Shown here: one piece after another, positions 44,650 through 53,734 of the stretch | How positions within the stretch are numbered: position 1 is the first letter of the stretch | How the letters are laid out: every line of letters begins with the position of its first letter | NCBI GenBank assembly: GCA_963771705.1 | Contig: CAVYUP010000008.1 | Coordinates: forward strand, 62,001 to 126,000 | Reading direction: 5' to 3' | DNA: 64,000 nucleotides | Source: DATFVA01 sp963771705 | Lineage (GTDB): Bacteria; Bacteroidota; Ignavibacteria; Ignavibacteriales; Ignavibacteriaceae | Notes under the pieces: model-generated | Database searches by the model: none | Told to the model about the DNA's origin: nothing | The model's input: the letters and a program-made list of their open reading frames with translations, nothing else | Made by a program: the position numbers and the translations under genes

Positions 44650-46191
44650 ATGACTCACAAAGAAAATATCTTAATAATAGATTTTGGTTCACAATACACG
44701 CAGCTGATTACACGCCGGGTTAGAGAAGAAAACGTCTATTCAGAAATCCATCCCCATACGATAGCGCTCAGCGAGGTTAAAGAAATGAATCCTTCGGGAA
44801 TAATTCTTTCCGGAGGCCCAATGAGCGTTTATGATGAAGGGGCTCCTTTCATCGATCCTGAAATACTTAATATCGGAATACCCGTACTGGGAATATGTTA
44901 TGGACTTCAGTTCATTTCGCTTACCCTCGGCGGAAAAGTTGAGCCCGCCAGCGACAGGGAATATGGCAAGGCAAAGCTTAAAGTTAAGGGCCGTTCACCA
45001 ATCTTTGAGAATGTTAAGGAAGATTCTGTTGTGTGGATGAGTCATGGCGATTATCTGGAATCTTTACCTGACGGGTTTACTGTAATTGCAGTATCCGATC
45101 ATTCTCCCATCTGCGGAATGATGGATGAGGGAAAAAAAATATATGGGCTGCAGTTTCATCCCGAGGTAATGCACACTGAAGAGGGGAAGAAAATAATCCA
45201 TAACTTCCTTTTTAAAGTATGCGGATGCAAGGGGGAGTGGACAACCGGTAACTTTGTAAGTCAAAAGATAAATGAGATACGGAATACTGCGGGGAGCTCT
45301 AAGGTAATATGTGCCTTAAGCGGCGGCGTTGACTCTACCGTAGCAGCTGTACTGGTTGACAGGGCGATTGGCGAAGATCTTACCTGTATTCATATCAACA
45401 CCGGGATGATGAGAAAAAACGAGAGTGAGATTATTCTCCGTATGTTTGAGGAGAAGTTCAAGCTTCGCGTGATTTATATAGATGCAACAGATAGATTTTT
45501 AAATAAACTCGCGGGTATTTCGGATCCTGAAACGAAAAGGAAGATTATCGGGAATACATTTATTGAGGTATTTGAAGAGGAAGCAAAGAAAATTGAAAAC
45601 GTAAAGTTCCTTGTTCAGGGGACTCTTTATCCTGATGTAATTGAATCTATATCGGTTAAGGGGGCTTCAACTACAATAAAAACACATCATAATGTAGGCG
45701 GACTTCCGGAGAAGATGCAGCTTTCTTTAATTGAGCCTTTCAGGGAATTATTTAAAGATGAAGTAAGGAAAGTGGGAAGGGAACTTGGTATTCCGGAAGA
45801 CTTTATTAACCGGCATCCGTTTCCGGGTCCTGGTCTGGCAGTAAGGATAGTTGGTGATATCACAAGACCGAAGCTTGACATTCTACGCGAAGCTGACGAT
45901 ATTTTTATTAGTGAAATTAAATCAGCAGGGATATATGATGACATCTGGCAGGCATTTGCCGTTCTGCTGTCTATTCAATCGGTAGGTGTAATGGGCGATG
46001 CAAGGACCTATGAAAATGTGCTAGCTTTAAGAGCTGTTACCTCTTCAGACGGAATGACTGCCGACTGGTTCAGGTTCGACAACGATTTCCTTGCTCAGGT
46101 TTCAAATAAAATTATCAATAAAGTCAGAGGAATTAACCGGGTGGTTTATGATATCAGTTCCAAACCGCCGTCTACTATAGAATGGGAATAA
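44650..46191 (+). CDS. guaA: GMP synthase (glutamine-hydrolysing)
   Basis: Aminates XMP to GMP using glutamine. N-terminal class I amidotransferase with catalytic Cys in LGICYGLQF and the His/Glu pair in GLQFHPEVMHTEEG; then the ATP-pyrophosphatase P loop ALSGGVDSTVAAVL, and the dimerisation domain with HNVGGLPEKM and KPPSTIEWE as the exact C-terminus. I start it at ATG 44650 (MTHKENILIIDFGSQY); a TTG at 44614 would add twelve unlikely residues. It is followed by a TPR gene after six bases. Confidence 0.97.
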   Translation: MTHKENILIIDFGSQYTQLITRRVREENVYSEIHPHTIALSEVKEMNPSGIILSGGPMSVYDEGAPFIDPEILNIGIPVLGICYGLQFISLTLGGKVEPASDREYGKAKLKVKGRSPIFENVKEDSVVWMSHGDYLESLPDGFTVIAVSDHSPICGMMDEGKKIYGLQFHPEVMHTEEGKKIIHNFLFKVCGCKGEWTTGNFVSQKINEIRNTAGSSKVICALSGGVDSTVAAVLVDRAIGEDLTCIHINTGMMRKNESEIILRMFEEKFKLRVIYIDATDRFLNKLAGISDPETKRKIIGNTFIEVFEEEAKKIENVKFLVQGTLYPDVIESISVKGASTTIKTHHNVGGLPEKMQLSLIEPFRELFKDEVRKVGRELGIPEDFINRHPFPGPGLAVRIVGDITRPKLDILREADDIFISEIKSAGIYDDIWQAFAVLLSIQSVGVMGDARTYENVLALRAVTSSDGMTADWFRFDNDFLAQVSNKIINKVRGINRVVYDISSKPPSTIEWE

Positions 46192-46197
46192 AAAGAA

Positions 46198-47103
46198 ATG
46201 CTTGATGAAAATCAGATTACTCACAAAATGAAACTCGCATCTGATTATGAAATGCAGGGGAAGCTTCTTCATGCTGTTCAGATCTACAATTCAATCATTG
46301 CCGAAAATCCCGATTTCACAGATGCCTATTTTGCGCTCGGCGAAGTTTATGAAAAAATAGGGAATATTAATCCTGCTGTGAGAATGATAACCAGTTTTCT
46401 TAAAAACAACCCGGAGAATAAAGAAGTTAGAATTTACCTGAGTGAATTTCTGATGAGGAATAAAAAATGGGATGAAGCCAACGAGATACTGAGCTATATT
46501 CTTCCCGAAGAAGAGCCTGTTATATCATTCTTTCTGGGGTATTCTCATTTTATGCAGAAGGATTACGAGGTTGCGAGGATAAACTTTTTGAACTTTCTGA
46601 AGCATGGCGAACCTGATGAAATGCTTCAGGAGGCCAACCTTTACCTGGCCAAGATAGATATAAATCTGAAAGACTTTAAAAGCGCCCTCGAATTCTTAAA
46701 GAAATCTGAAATCGTGTATTCAAATTTCTGGGAATGGAACCTGCTGATATCGGTTGCATACTATAACCTTGGAATGTATACACATGCTGTTGTGCCTGTA
46801 GGTAAATCACTTAAACTTAACCCACAGGAGAAATCAATTCATAAATGGGCAGGGAAAATATATCTTAAGACCGGGGACTACCAGAAGGCAGAGAAGCAGT
46901 TCCTTACTTACATAGACGCCGGAGAAAATGCAGAGTCGGATATTTATGCCGAGCTGGCAGAAGCCTGTCTGAAATCCCAGAAACCGGCCGATGCACTTGC
47001 TTATTTTGAAATAGCGCTTAAGCTGGATCCTGATAACAGGCTTGCTGAACAGGGGAAAAAGAACGCTGATAATTTAATACAGAAGACGGCATCAGATGAC
47101 TAA
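46198..47103 (+). CDS. Cytoplasmic TPR protein
   Basis: A 301-residue protein made mostly of about seven TPR repeats (for example AVQIYNSIIAENPDFTDAYFALGEVYEKIG and AEKQFLTYIDAGENAESDIYAELAEACL), with no signal peptide or membrane segment. It is linked to the downstream LpoA-like gene by an 8-base overlap, so the two are co-translated. TPR solenoids hold partners; the partner here could be the envelope protein encoded next. No enzymatic motif is seen. Confidence 0.88.
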   Translation: MLDENQITHKMKLASDYEMQGKLLHAVQIYNSIIAENPDFTDAYFALGEVYEKIGNINPAVRMITSFLKNNPENKEVRIYLSEFLMRNKKWDEANEILSYILPEEEPVISFFLGYSHFMQKDYEVARINFLNFLKHGEPDEMLQEANLYLAKIDINLKDFKSALEFLKKSEIVYSNFWEWNLLISVAYYNLGMYTHAVVPVGKSLKLNPQEKSIHKWAGKIYLKTGDYQKAEKQFLTYIDAGENAESDIYAELAEACLKSQKPADALAYFEIALKLDPDNRLAEQGKKNADNLIQKTASDD

Positions 47104-48847
47104 AAGAAACCGGTTTATTATGTTATTATTTACCGCTGTTTTTATTCTTATACTGAATAATATGTCTTTTAGTCAACAGTCGAAGATAGACAACCAGTTT
47201 AAGCTGGCCGTTGATCTTTACCAGTCAGAAGAATACAGCGACGCTCTCCCGATCTTCCAGAGGATTGCCCTGCAGACACCATATAATTCAAAAACAACAA
47301 TCGCTTATCTTTTTACCGGCAAGACCTATCTTCAGATGAATGACCTGGCGCCGGCTAAAAAATATCTCCAGGATTTCCTGGAAAAATTCCATAAAAGCAA
47401 CTATAGTGATGAGGCACATCTTGCTCTGGTGAAAGTTTTCTATAAGCAGGAGAATTATAAAGATGCATTCGAAGAAATTCTTCACCTTGTTTCAAGCGCA
47501 AAACTCTCAGGGTATAAAACTTATGCAGAATCGATAGGCCAGACTCTTGCTGTAAACTACCTTGAGGTACACCAGATAAAAACGTACAACGATATTTCAA
47601 CTGATTCGACTGTAAAGCCATATCTGCTGTTAGTGCTTGCACAGAAACAGGAAAGCGTTGGAAGCTACAAGCAGGCTGTAGAATCCTGCAACAAGCTGAT
47701 AGACGAATATTCCGGTTCCGGTCAGGCGAAAGATGCGAAGAAATTGTTGGGTAAGCTTGAGTCGATCAAAGATGAATACAGGTCGCAGAATTTATTAGGA
47801 GTACTGCTGCCGCTTACAGATTCCAGAACAGGGGCCCGGAATTCTGCCGCAGATGAGATCCTTAACGGAATTAAGTATGCCGCCGCTGAGTACAATAAGG
47901 ATCATGATGATAAAATCGGACTGGTTATAAGAGATACGGAAAATGATTCATCAGTTATAAGCGGAATTGCAGACGAATTAAGCCTGGTTCCATCTATTAA
48001 GGCAGTAATAGGTCCTATTTTCAGTGATGAAGTAAGGGCAACGCTGATAGATTTTCATGATTCAGGCATTCCCGTGATTTCACCCACCGCAACTGATAAT
48101 GATCTGACAACTATCAGCGATAAATTTTTCCAGGCTAATCCTTCTTTTTATATGAGGGCAAAAGTTATGGCCCAGTACATCTACTATGTAACAGGGAAGA
48201 GAAAGATTTCCATACTGAATTCAATACAGGGATACTCCCCGCTGCTTGCATCTATTTTTGCGGATGAATTTAAGAAGCTTGGGGGAGAGATTGTAAAAAA
48301 CCGGACATACAGCAGCGGTTCTTTTGATCTTAATGATCCTGTTTCCAATATCGCAGCAGACTCACTAATATTAGATGGTATATACGTTCCACTTTCAAAT
48401 AAAATTGATGCTGCGCCGCTGTTATCGCAGATGGTACAGTCTGATATTAATACTTCTATTTTCGGAAACCAGGACTGGTTTTACGCAAAAGGATTTGAAA
48501 CTTCATCCGCTCTGAGCGATCAACTGTCTTTCACATCCGATTTTTTTATTGATTACACTGATACCTCGTTCAACTCTTTCAGTCAGGATTTCTTAAAAGA
48601 GACAGGAACAGATATCAACAGGAATATTCTTTACGGGTATGATACGGCAGAATATCTGCTGACAGTAATAGATGCAGGAGCGGATACAAGGTCATCACTG
48701 ATCTCGTCGATGGAATCGGGGATCGAAATAAAAGGTTATCACAACAACATCGCATTCGGTAAAGAACACATAAACAGGTTCCTTAATATCGTCAGATACA
48801 GCGACGGGAAATTCGAACTTGTTGACCGCTTTAAATCGGGCGAATAA
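47096..48847 (+). CDS. TPR plus periplasmic-binding-fold protein, LpoA/amino-acid-receptor-like
   Basis: Exported protein (signal peptide ending MSFSQ) with N-terminal TPR repeats (about 30-225) and a C-terminal two-lobed periplasmic-binding domain of the Peripla_BP_6 type (about 235-575): LLGVLLPLTDSRTGARN, NGIKYAAAEYNKDHDDKIGLVIRDTEND, AVIGPIFSDEV and NGIPVISPTATDND-like segments. This TPR-plus-binding-fold layout is that of LpoA, the activator of penicillin-binding protein 1A. There is no lipobox, unlike LpoA, so the role is inference. It overlaps radC at its 3' end. Confidence 0.82.
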   Translation: MTKRNRFIMLLFTAVFILILNNMSFSQQSKIDNQFKLAVDLYQSEEYSDALPIFQRIALQTPYNSKTTIAYLFTGKTYLQMNDLAPAKKYLQDFLEKFHKSNYSDEAHLALVKVFYKQENYKDAFEEILHLVSSAKLSGYKTYAESIGQTLAVNYLEVHQIKTYNDISTDSTVKPYLLLVLAQKQESVGSYKQAVESCNKLIDEYSGSGQAKDAKKLLGKLESIKDEYRSQNLLGVLLPLTDSRTGARNSAADEILNGIKYAAAEYNKDHDDKIGLVIRDTENDSSVISGIADELSLVPSIKAVIGPIFSDEVRATLIDFHDSGIPVISPTATDNDLTTISDKFFQANPSFYMRAKVMAQYIYYVTGKRKISILNSIQGYSPLLASIFADEFKKLGGEIVKNRTYSSGSFDLNDPVSNIAADSLILDGIYVPLSNKIDAAPLLSQMVQSDINTSIFGNQDWFYAKGFETSSALSDQLSFTSDFFIDYTDTSFNSFSQDFLKETGTDINRNILYGYDTAEYLLTVIDAGADTRSSLISSMESGIEIKGYHNNIAFGKEHINRFLNIVRYSDGKFELVDRFKSGE

Positions 48848-48863
48848 AAAAGGGAGGTATATT

Positions 48864-49544
48864 ATTCCGGGAGTTAAAGACTTACCCCTAGACGATCGTC
48901 CCAGAGAGAAACTTCTTCTCAGGGGAGCTCAAAACTTAACTGACGCTGAACTCATCGCAATACTTCTGAGAACCGGGAACAAAGGCAAATCTGTTGTGCA
49001 GGTAGCGCAGGAACTGATTAACGACTACGGAAACCTGGCCGTACTCTCTTCAAGAACCGCTTCTTGTTTAACAAGGACAAAAGGAATAGGTAATGATAAA
49101 GCTGCGACGCTGCTTGCAGCGTTCGAATTATCCAGGAGAATCCAGATTCAATCGAAATGGTTTTCTGAAAAGAAAATAACTTCACCTCAGGACGTAGCAG
49201 ATATATTTATACCTCTGCTGAGAGATGAATTAAGGGAACACTTCTGCGTTGTTTGTTTAAACTCAGCAAACAAAATTATAAGATATGAAGTAATCTCAGT
49301 AGGGAACCTTAATTCCAGCGTTGTACATCCCAGGGAGATATTTAAGGCCGCTATAGATAATAATTCGGCGAGTATCATTTTGATTCACAATCATCCCAGT
49401 GGTAATCCAGATCCAAGCAGTGAAGATATCTCCATCACAAAAAAAGTGGTGGAATCAGGCAAAATTATGGACATACCGGTATTTGATCATATAATTATAG
49501 CCGGAAATGAGTTCACAAGTTTTGTTGAAAAAAGGTTGATATGA
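48864..49544 (+). CDS. radC: RadC-family JAB-domain protein, unusual start
   Basis: RadC homologue: DRPREKLLLRGAQNLTDAELIAILLRTG (HhH region) then JAB metal site with CLNSANKII, GNLNSSVVHPREIFK and LIHNHPSGNPDPSSEDI, giving the HxHx(7)SxxD-type zinc motif. Function in the cell is unsettled; it was named for a DNA-repair role. The usual N-terminus begins just before DLPLDDRPREK, but no ATG, GTG or TTG is there. A strong GGGAGG (48852-48857) sits six bases before ATT at 48864 (IPGVKDLPL), so I propose an ATT start. TTG codons at 48819/48822 lie inside the preceding gene and would add 14-15 odd residues. Confidence 0.88.
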   Translation: MPGVKDLPLDDRPREKLLLRGAQNLTDAELIAILLRTGNKGKSVVQVAQELINDYGNLAVLSSRTASCLTRTKGIGNDKAATLLAAFELSRRIQIQSKWFSEKKITSPQDVADIFIPLLRDELREHFCVVCLNSANKIIRYEVISVGNLNSSVVHPREIFKAAIDNNSASIILIHNHPSGNPDPSSEDISITKKVVESGKIMDIPVFDHIIIAGNEFTSFVEKRLI

Positions 49545-49750
49545 TTGTGAATTGAAGCAACAACCTATTTATTTATAATAACTTAACTTGAATTTTTAAC
49601 CCTTTTTACGTATATAGCAGGGCATTATTAAGTGACCTATTTGCGCTAAGTTACTATTTAAATTAGATTTAGTATTGCAGTTAATAGTATTTGAAAAAGG
49701 TTAGTATTAAAATTTAATAACCTAAAAAAACATAATTGGAGGTTCTAAAG

Positions 49751-50026
49751 ATGAAAATAATCAAATTAGCTAGAAACACAGCTGTGGTTGCAGTTTTCGC
49801 GCTTACTGTTGCAGTAATGAGCGGCTGTGGTGGTGTAAGTGATGCTGAAATGCAACAGCTTCAGGATTTACGCTCTGAGGTTAATTCCCTACAATCTCAG
49901 GCAGATCAATTGAAAGATCAACGCTCTAGCTTAGAGAAAGAGATAGCAGACAGGAATTCAAAATTACAGCAATGCGAAAAAGCTAAAGAAGAAACAAAAG
50001 CCAATTTGAACAAAATCGGCTCGTAA
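49751..50026 (+). CDS. Small coiled-coil lipoprotein
   Basis: A 91-residue outer-membrane lipoprotein: MKIIKLARNTAVVAVFALTV signal ending VMSGC, with the acylated Cys at residue 26, then a continuous coiled coil (MQQLQDLRSEVNSLQSQADQ onward) to the C-terminus. The start is set at ATG 49751 behind GGAGGTTCTAAAG. It resembles Lpp-like spacer lipoproteins in layout, though without the C-terminal Lys. The LysM protein gene follows 38 bases later and has a similar coiled coil, suggesting a tethering pair. Confidence 0.82.
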   Translation: MKIIKLARNTAVVAVFALTVAVMSGCGGVSDAEMQQLQDLRSEVNSLQSQADQLKDQRSSLEKEIADRNSKLQQCEKAKEETKANLNKIGS

Positions 50027-50064
50027 ATTAATAAGTTTTATTTACCTAATGGAGGAAAAGTTTT

Positions 50065-50751
50065 ATGAAAATAAGTAAGTATTTATTAACTGTACTTTCG
50101 CTTCTGCTTCTCTTTACTGTAAGCATTGTTGCGCAGCAAGAAGAGATGACCTCAGATGAGTGGGAAGCTGAAATGGCACGTCTCAGATCACAGAAAGACG
50201 CTCTCACACAGCAGATAAATGATCTGCAGAATGATATCAGCAAATTAAAAGATCAGCTTCAGGGAATGCAGTCATACGAAGACTGTCAGAACGAACTTTA
50301 TTCCCTGGTAGGTGCTACCAAAGCTGACGTTGAGAACTTCAGAAACGCAGTAAATGAACTTAATGGCAAGATCCAGAGAAAAGAAGGTCCGAAAGCCGAC
50401 AGGCAGAAAGATCTCGACGCACTGAAATCAAATAAAATAAGTGCACTTCCTGAATTCTTTGATAAAGTTCATAACCAGATGCAGAATGCAATGGATTCAT
50501 GGCAGGAAGCACCTCAGGAATGGACATATACAGTTGTAAGAGGCGATTGTCTCTGGAACATAGCTAAGAAAGATCAATATTATGGAAACGGTTTTGCATG
50601 GCCTAAGATCTACAAGGCAAACCGTGATAAGATCAAGAATCCTGATTTAATTTATCCAAAACAGGAATTCACTATTCCAAAATTAACAGACGAAGAAAAA
50701 GCAAAATACGACAAGATGAGATCAAATTATAAACCGGCTCCGGTTCAATAA
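50065..50751 (+). CDS. Secreted coiled-coil LysM protein
   Basis: Signal peptide ending SIVAQQ, a long coiled coil (about 30-75, MARLRSQKDALTQQINDLQN), a helical linker, and a C-terminal LysM domain (about 150-205): YTVVRGDCLWNIAKKDQYYG and WPKIYKANRDKIKNPDLIYP. LysM binds peptidoglycan, so this protein likely links the wall to an envelope partner. Good ribosome site (TGGAGGAAAAGTTTT). A terminator follows. Probably forms an operon with the upstream lipoprotein gene. Confidence 0.88.
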   Translation: MKISKYLLTVLSLLLLFTVSIVAQQEEMTSDEWEAEMARLRSQKDALTQQINDLQNDISKLKDQLQGMQSYEDCQNELYSLVGATKADVENFRNAVNELNGKIQRKEGPKADRQKDLDALKSNKISALPEFFDKVHNQMQNAMDSWQEAPQEWTYTVVRGDCLWNIAKKDQYYGNGFAWPKIYKANRDKIKNPDLIYPKQEFTIPKLTDEEKAKYDKMRSNYKPAPVQ

Positions 50752-50791
50752 TTAGCTCTTTAATTTTGTTGTTTCACTTTATTTTAGTTGG

Positions 50792-50827
50792 AAAAGCTCT
50801 TATCATTCATTTGATAAGGGCTTTTTC
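50792..50827 (+). terminator. Rho-independent terminator
   Basis: Stem AAAAGCTCTTATCA with TGATAAGGGCTTTTT (50792-50805 with 50812-50826) with a mismatch and a short loop, ending in a T-rich tail. It ends the lipoprotein-LysM unit, just before phoH. Confidence 0.85.
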
Positions 50828-50849
50828 TATTTAAAGATACAGGAGAATA

Positions 50850-51818
50850 ATGACTGCTGCTGAGAAACGAATTGTACTGGAAAATGTAGATATGCTTTCA
50901 CTTCTGGGGATGAATGATTCAAACCTTAAATTAGTTGAAGACAGGTTTAACGCTTCAATTTCCGTAAGAGGTGAAAACGTTTTTATTAAGGGAGTACTGG
51001 AGGAAATTGAATCAATTGAGAAAATACTCAAGGAAATGTCTTATGTGCTGAATACAAATGGTGTGCTCACCCAGCAGGATGTTGAAACAATACTCGACCT
51101 TACTATCGAAGGAAGAGAAATAATAAGTGAAAAAGAATTTGATGCTATTGTCCTTTACACGAAAAATGATGCAATAAAAGCAAAGACACCGGGACAATCA
51201 TCTTATATCCAGACAGCTCAGAAGAATGACATATGTTTTGCAATAGGACCTGCCGGTACAGGAAAAACTTACCTGGCTGTGGCAATTGCTGTTTCAGCCC
51301 TTAAAAAAGGGATGGTAAATAAAATAGTACTTGCCAGGCCAGCGGTAGAGGCCGGTGAGAGTCTTGGTTTCCTTCCCGGTGACTTCAGAGAGAAGATAGA
51401 TCCTTACCTGCGTCCTTTATACGACGCTCTTGATGATATGATGCCTTCTGATAAGCTGAGAAGCTACCTGGAGAAACGGGTGGTTGAAATCGTTCCACTG
51501 GCCTATATGCGAGGGAGAACGCTGAATAATGCTTTCGTAATCCTTGACGAGGCTCAGAATGCAACTACAGGACAGATGAAGATGTTTCTGACACGCCTGG
51601 GAGCTAATTCTAAATCTATAATAACCGGCGATATCACCCAGATTGACCTGCCGCCAAAAACTGCAAGCGGACTAGTGCAGGCCCAGGAAATTTTAAGTCG
51701 AATTGACGGTGTTGGTTTTATATACCTCGACAAAACAGATGTGGTGAGACATAAACTCGTAAAAGATATAATCGATGCTTACGAGAAATTTAATACAGAT
51801 AAGAATGGTAGTAATTAG
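50850..51818 (+). CDS. PhoH-family ATPase
   Basis: Cytoplasmic P-loop ATPase of the PhoH (YbeZ-like) family, linked to RNA metabolism and 16S rRNA processing. N-terminal KH-like portion (1-110), then Walker A GPAGTGKTYLAVAIAVSALK and Walker B FVILDEAQNATTGQMKMF, with GITGDITQIDLP-like end motifs (IITGDITQIDLP). Length 322 is normal. YbeY, the usual neighbour, is not directly next to it. A single gene after the terminator. Confidence 0.95.
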   Translation: MTAAEKRIVLENVDMLSLLGMNDSNLKLVEDRFNASISVRGENVFIKGVLEEIESIEKILKEMSYVLNTNGVLTQQDVETILDLTIEGREIISEKEFDAIVLYTKNDAIKAKTPGQSSYIQTAQKNDICFAIGPAGTGKTYLAVAIAVSALKKGMVNKIVLARPAVEAGESLGFLPGDFREKIDPYLRPLYDALDDMMPSDKLRSYLEKRVVEIVPLAYMRGRTLNNAFVILDEAQNATTGQMKMFLTRLGANSKSIITGDITQIDLPPKTASGLVQAQEILSRIDGVGFIYLDKTDVVRHKLVKDIIDAYEKFNTDKNGSN

Positions 51819-51891
51819 GAATCTGAAAATCCGGCCAACTACAGATTGGCAAAATCAGAGAATTAAATAATTAAGGCAGTATTCCCGATAA

Positions 51892-52656
51892 TCATCGTTC
51901 ATTCTTCTTGCTTTCTTCCCAGAATTTATCCATTTCCTCCAAGTTTGATTCATCTATCTTTCTTCCTCTGCTATTTACCTCTTTCTCAACATAGTTAAAT
52001 CTTTTTATAAACTTTTCATTAGTTCTGCGGAGAGCATTTTCCGGATTTATGCCGAGGAACCTGGAGTAATTTACAAGAGCAAAGAATACATCGCCAATTT
52101 CTTTCTCCAGTTCATCAGCACTTTCCATTTTTTCGGAAGCATGCATCTCTTCAATTTCTTCTATAACCTTTTTCCAGACATCCTCTTTTTTCTCCCAGTC
52201 GAATCCCACCTTAGCGGCCTTCTCCTGAAGCCTGTGAGCCCTCTGCAGAGCGGGGAGCATACGCGGTACACCATCAAGTACAGATTCCCTTCCCTCGGTT
52301 AGTTTAATACTTTCCCAGTTCTTCAGCACTTCTTTGGTCCCGCTGACTTCAACATCTCCGAAAACGTGCGGATGTCTTCTGATCAGTTTTTCGTTAATTG
52401 AATCGATTACCTCATCCAGCTTAAAATGATTGTCCTCAGCAGCAATTACCGAATGAAAAACAACGTGCAGAAGGAGATCTCCCAGCTCCTTCTTGAGTTC
52501 ATCATAGTTTTTTTCATCAATAGCCTCCACTACTTCATAAGCTTCCTCGATCGTATTAGCCTTTATAGAGTCATTCGTCTGTTCTCTATCCCATGGACAT
52601 TCCAGCCGTAATCTTTTTACTATCTCATATAATTCTTTAAATTTCGTCTCAACCAT
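51892..52656 (-). CDS. mazG: Nucleoside triphosphate pyrophosphohydrolase MazG
   Basis: Hydrolyses (d)NTPs to monophosphates and pyrophosphate, house-cleaning and stringent-response related. The tandem MazG repeats are visible: the first has ECPWDREQTNDSIKANTIEEAYEVVEAID and ELKKELGDLLLHVVFHSVIA, with the EExxE-12-ExxxD metal site; the second has DELEKEIGDVFFALVNYSRFLG. I place the start at 52656 (MVETKFKEL) because 52719 adds hydrophobic residues that look untranslated. It is divergent from ridA, whose start is 82 bases away. Confidence 0.94.
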   Translation of the reverse strand: MVETKFKELYEIVKRLRLECPWDREQTNDSIKANTIEEAYEVVEAIDEKNYDELKKELGDLLLHVVFHSVIAAEDNHFKLDEVIDSINEKLIRRHPHVFGDVEVSGTKEVLKNWESIKLTEGRESVLDGVPRMLPALQRAHRLQEKAAKVGFDWEKKEDVWKKVIEEIEEMHASEKMESADELEKEIGDVFFALVNYSRFLGINPENALRRTNEKFIKRFNYVEKEVNSRGRKIDESNLEEMDKFWEESKKNER

Positions 52657-52738
52657 ATTTGATTTTTCCGTTTTGATTAAAATTGTGATATTGAACCGAC
52701 AAAATAGAAAAACTATCAACTTGAAAAAAGGAGAATAA

Positions 52739-53197
52739 ATGATTGAAGAAAAGATAAAAGAACTCGGTTATACATTGCCCGAACCCCCGAAACCGCTGGC
52801 GGCTTATGTTCCGGCAGTAACCGCGGGTGACTTAGTATATACAGCAGGGCAGCTGCCTATGGTATGGGGTGAGTTAAAATACACAGGCAAGCTGGGCAAA
52901 GATATTTCTGAGGAGGATGGGAAAAAAGCCGCTGAAATATGCGCCTTGAACTGCCTGAGTGCTGTAAAGGGAGCAATCGGGGAACTAAACAGGATTGAGC
53001 AGGTAATAAAACTTACAGTATTTGTAAACAGTGCAGAAGGGTTTACGAATCAGCCGGCTGTTGCGAATGGAGCCTCCGAATTAATGGAGAAGATATTCGG
53101 GAAGAACGGGAGTCATGCCCGGAGTGCGGTAGGAGTGAACGAACTGCCGAAAAATGCGCCGGTTGAGATAGAAATGATTGTAAAATTGAAAAAATAG
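52739..53197 (+). CDS. RidA/YjgF family protein
   Basis: Reactive enamine/imine deaminase family member, about 20 residues longer than E. coli RidA (152 residues) and resembling the longer YjgF-like proteins. Conserved: GDLVYTAGQLPM near residue 32, NCLSAVKGAIGELNRIEQVIKLTVFVNS, and GSHARSAVGVNELPKNAPVEIEMIV, with the Arg and Glu that bind carboxylate. Strong ribosome site (AAAAAGGAGAATAA). Divergent from mazG. Single gene. Confidence 0.92.
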   Translation: MIEEKIKELGYTLPEPPKPLAAYVPAVTAGDLVYTAGQLPMVWGELKYTGKLGKDISEEDGKKAAEICALNCLSAVKGAIGELNRIEQVIKLTVFVNSAEGFTNQPAVANGASELMEKIFGKNGSHARSAVGVNELPKNAPVEIEMIVKLKK

Positions 53198-53297
53198 TTC
53201 CAATTTTGACAAATTTTACAATTTTGTATTTTCCCTTACCTTGATACTGTATTTCATAAGTAAGTATATTTATGCGATAAAATAAAAAAAAGTTGCT

Positions 53298-53654
53298 ATG
53301 AACCGTACGATGTTCCGTTCGAAAATACACAAGGCTACCGTTACGATGGCTGAGCTGTATTACGAAGGAAGTATAACTGTAGATAAAGAACTGCTGGAGG
53401 CCGCAGATATTCTCCCTTTTGAAAAAGTCCAGGTAGTTAATCTGAATACCGGAAGCAGGCTGGAAACATATACCCTTGAAGGTCCTGCCGGCAGCGGAAT
53501 GATCTGTCTTAACGGACCTGCAGCAAGATTAGGCACTGTTGGTGATGAGGTGATTATTATTACCTATACAACCATGAGTGATGAAGATGCGAAGAAGCAT
53601 AAACCGAAAATCATCCTTGTAGACAAGAATAATAAAATAAGCAAAGTGCTGTGA
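53298..53654 (+). CDS. panD: Aspartate 1-decarboxylase precursor
   Basis: Makes beta-alanine for pantothenate and CoA. A pyruvoyl enzyme self-cleaved between Gly and Ser in YEGSITVD (Ser at about residue 25), giving the pyruvoyl group. Downstream NGPAARLGTVGDEVIIITY is the expected catalytic and dimer region; length (118) is normal. Single gene after an AT-rich leader; the other pantothenate genes are not in the window. Confidence 0.96.
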   Translation: MNRTMFRSKIHKATVTMAELYYEGSITVDKELLEAADILPFEKVQVVNLNTGSRLETYTLEGPAGSGMICLNGPAARLGTVGDEVIIITYTTMSDEDAKKHKPKIILVDKNNKISKVL

Positions 53655-53734
53655 TTTCAGGAGCACGAATAAAAAATGCTCCATTGATTTTTTACACCCT
53701 TTTCTTTAATATATTCTAAAATCGGGAAAAAGTT

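Noticed and set aside
52657..52719. Longer mazG N-terminus with a hydrophobic segment
   Set aside because: MazG is cytoplasmic and begins at MVETKFKEL in the family; the extension lies in the divergent promoter region.
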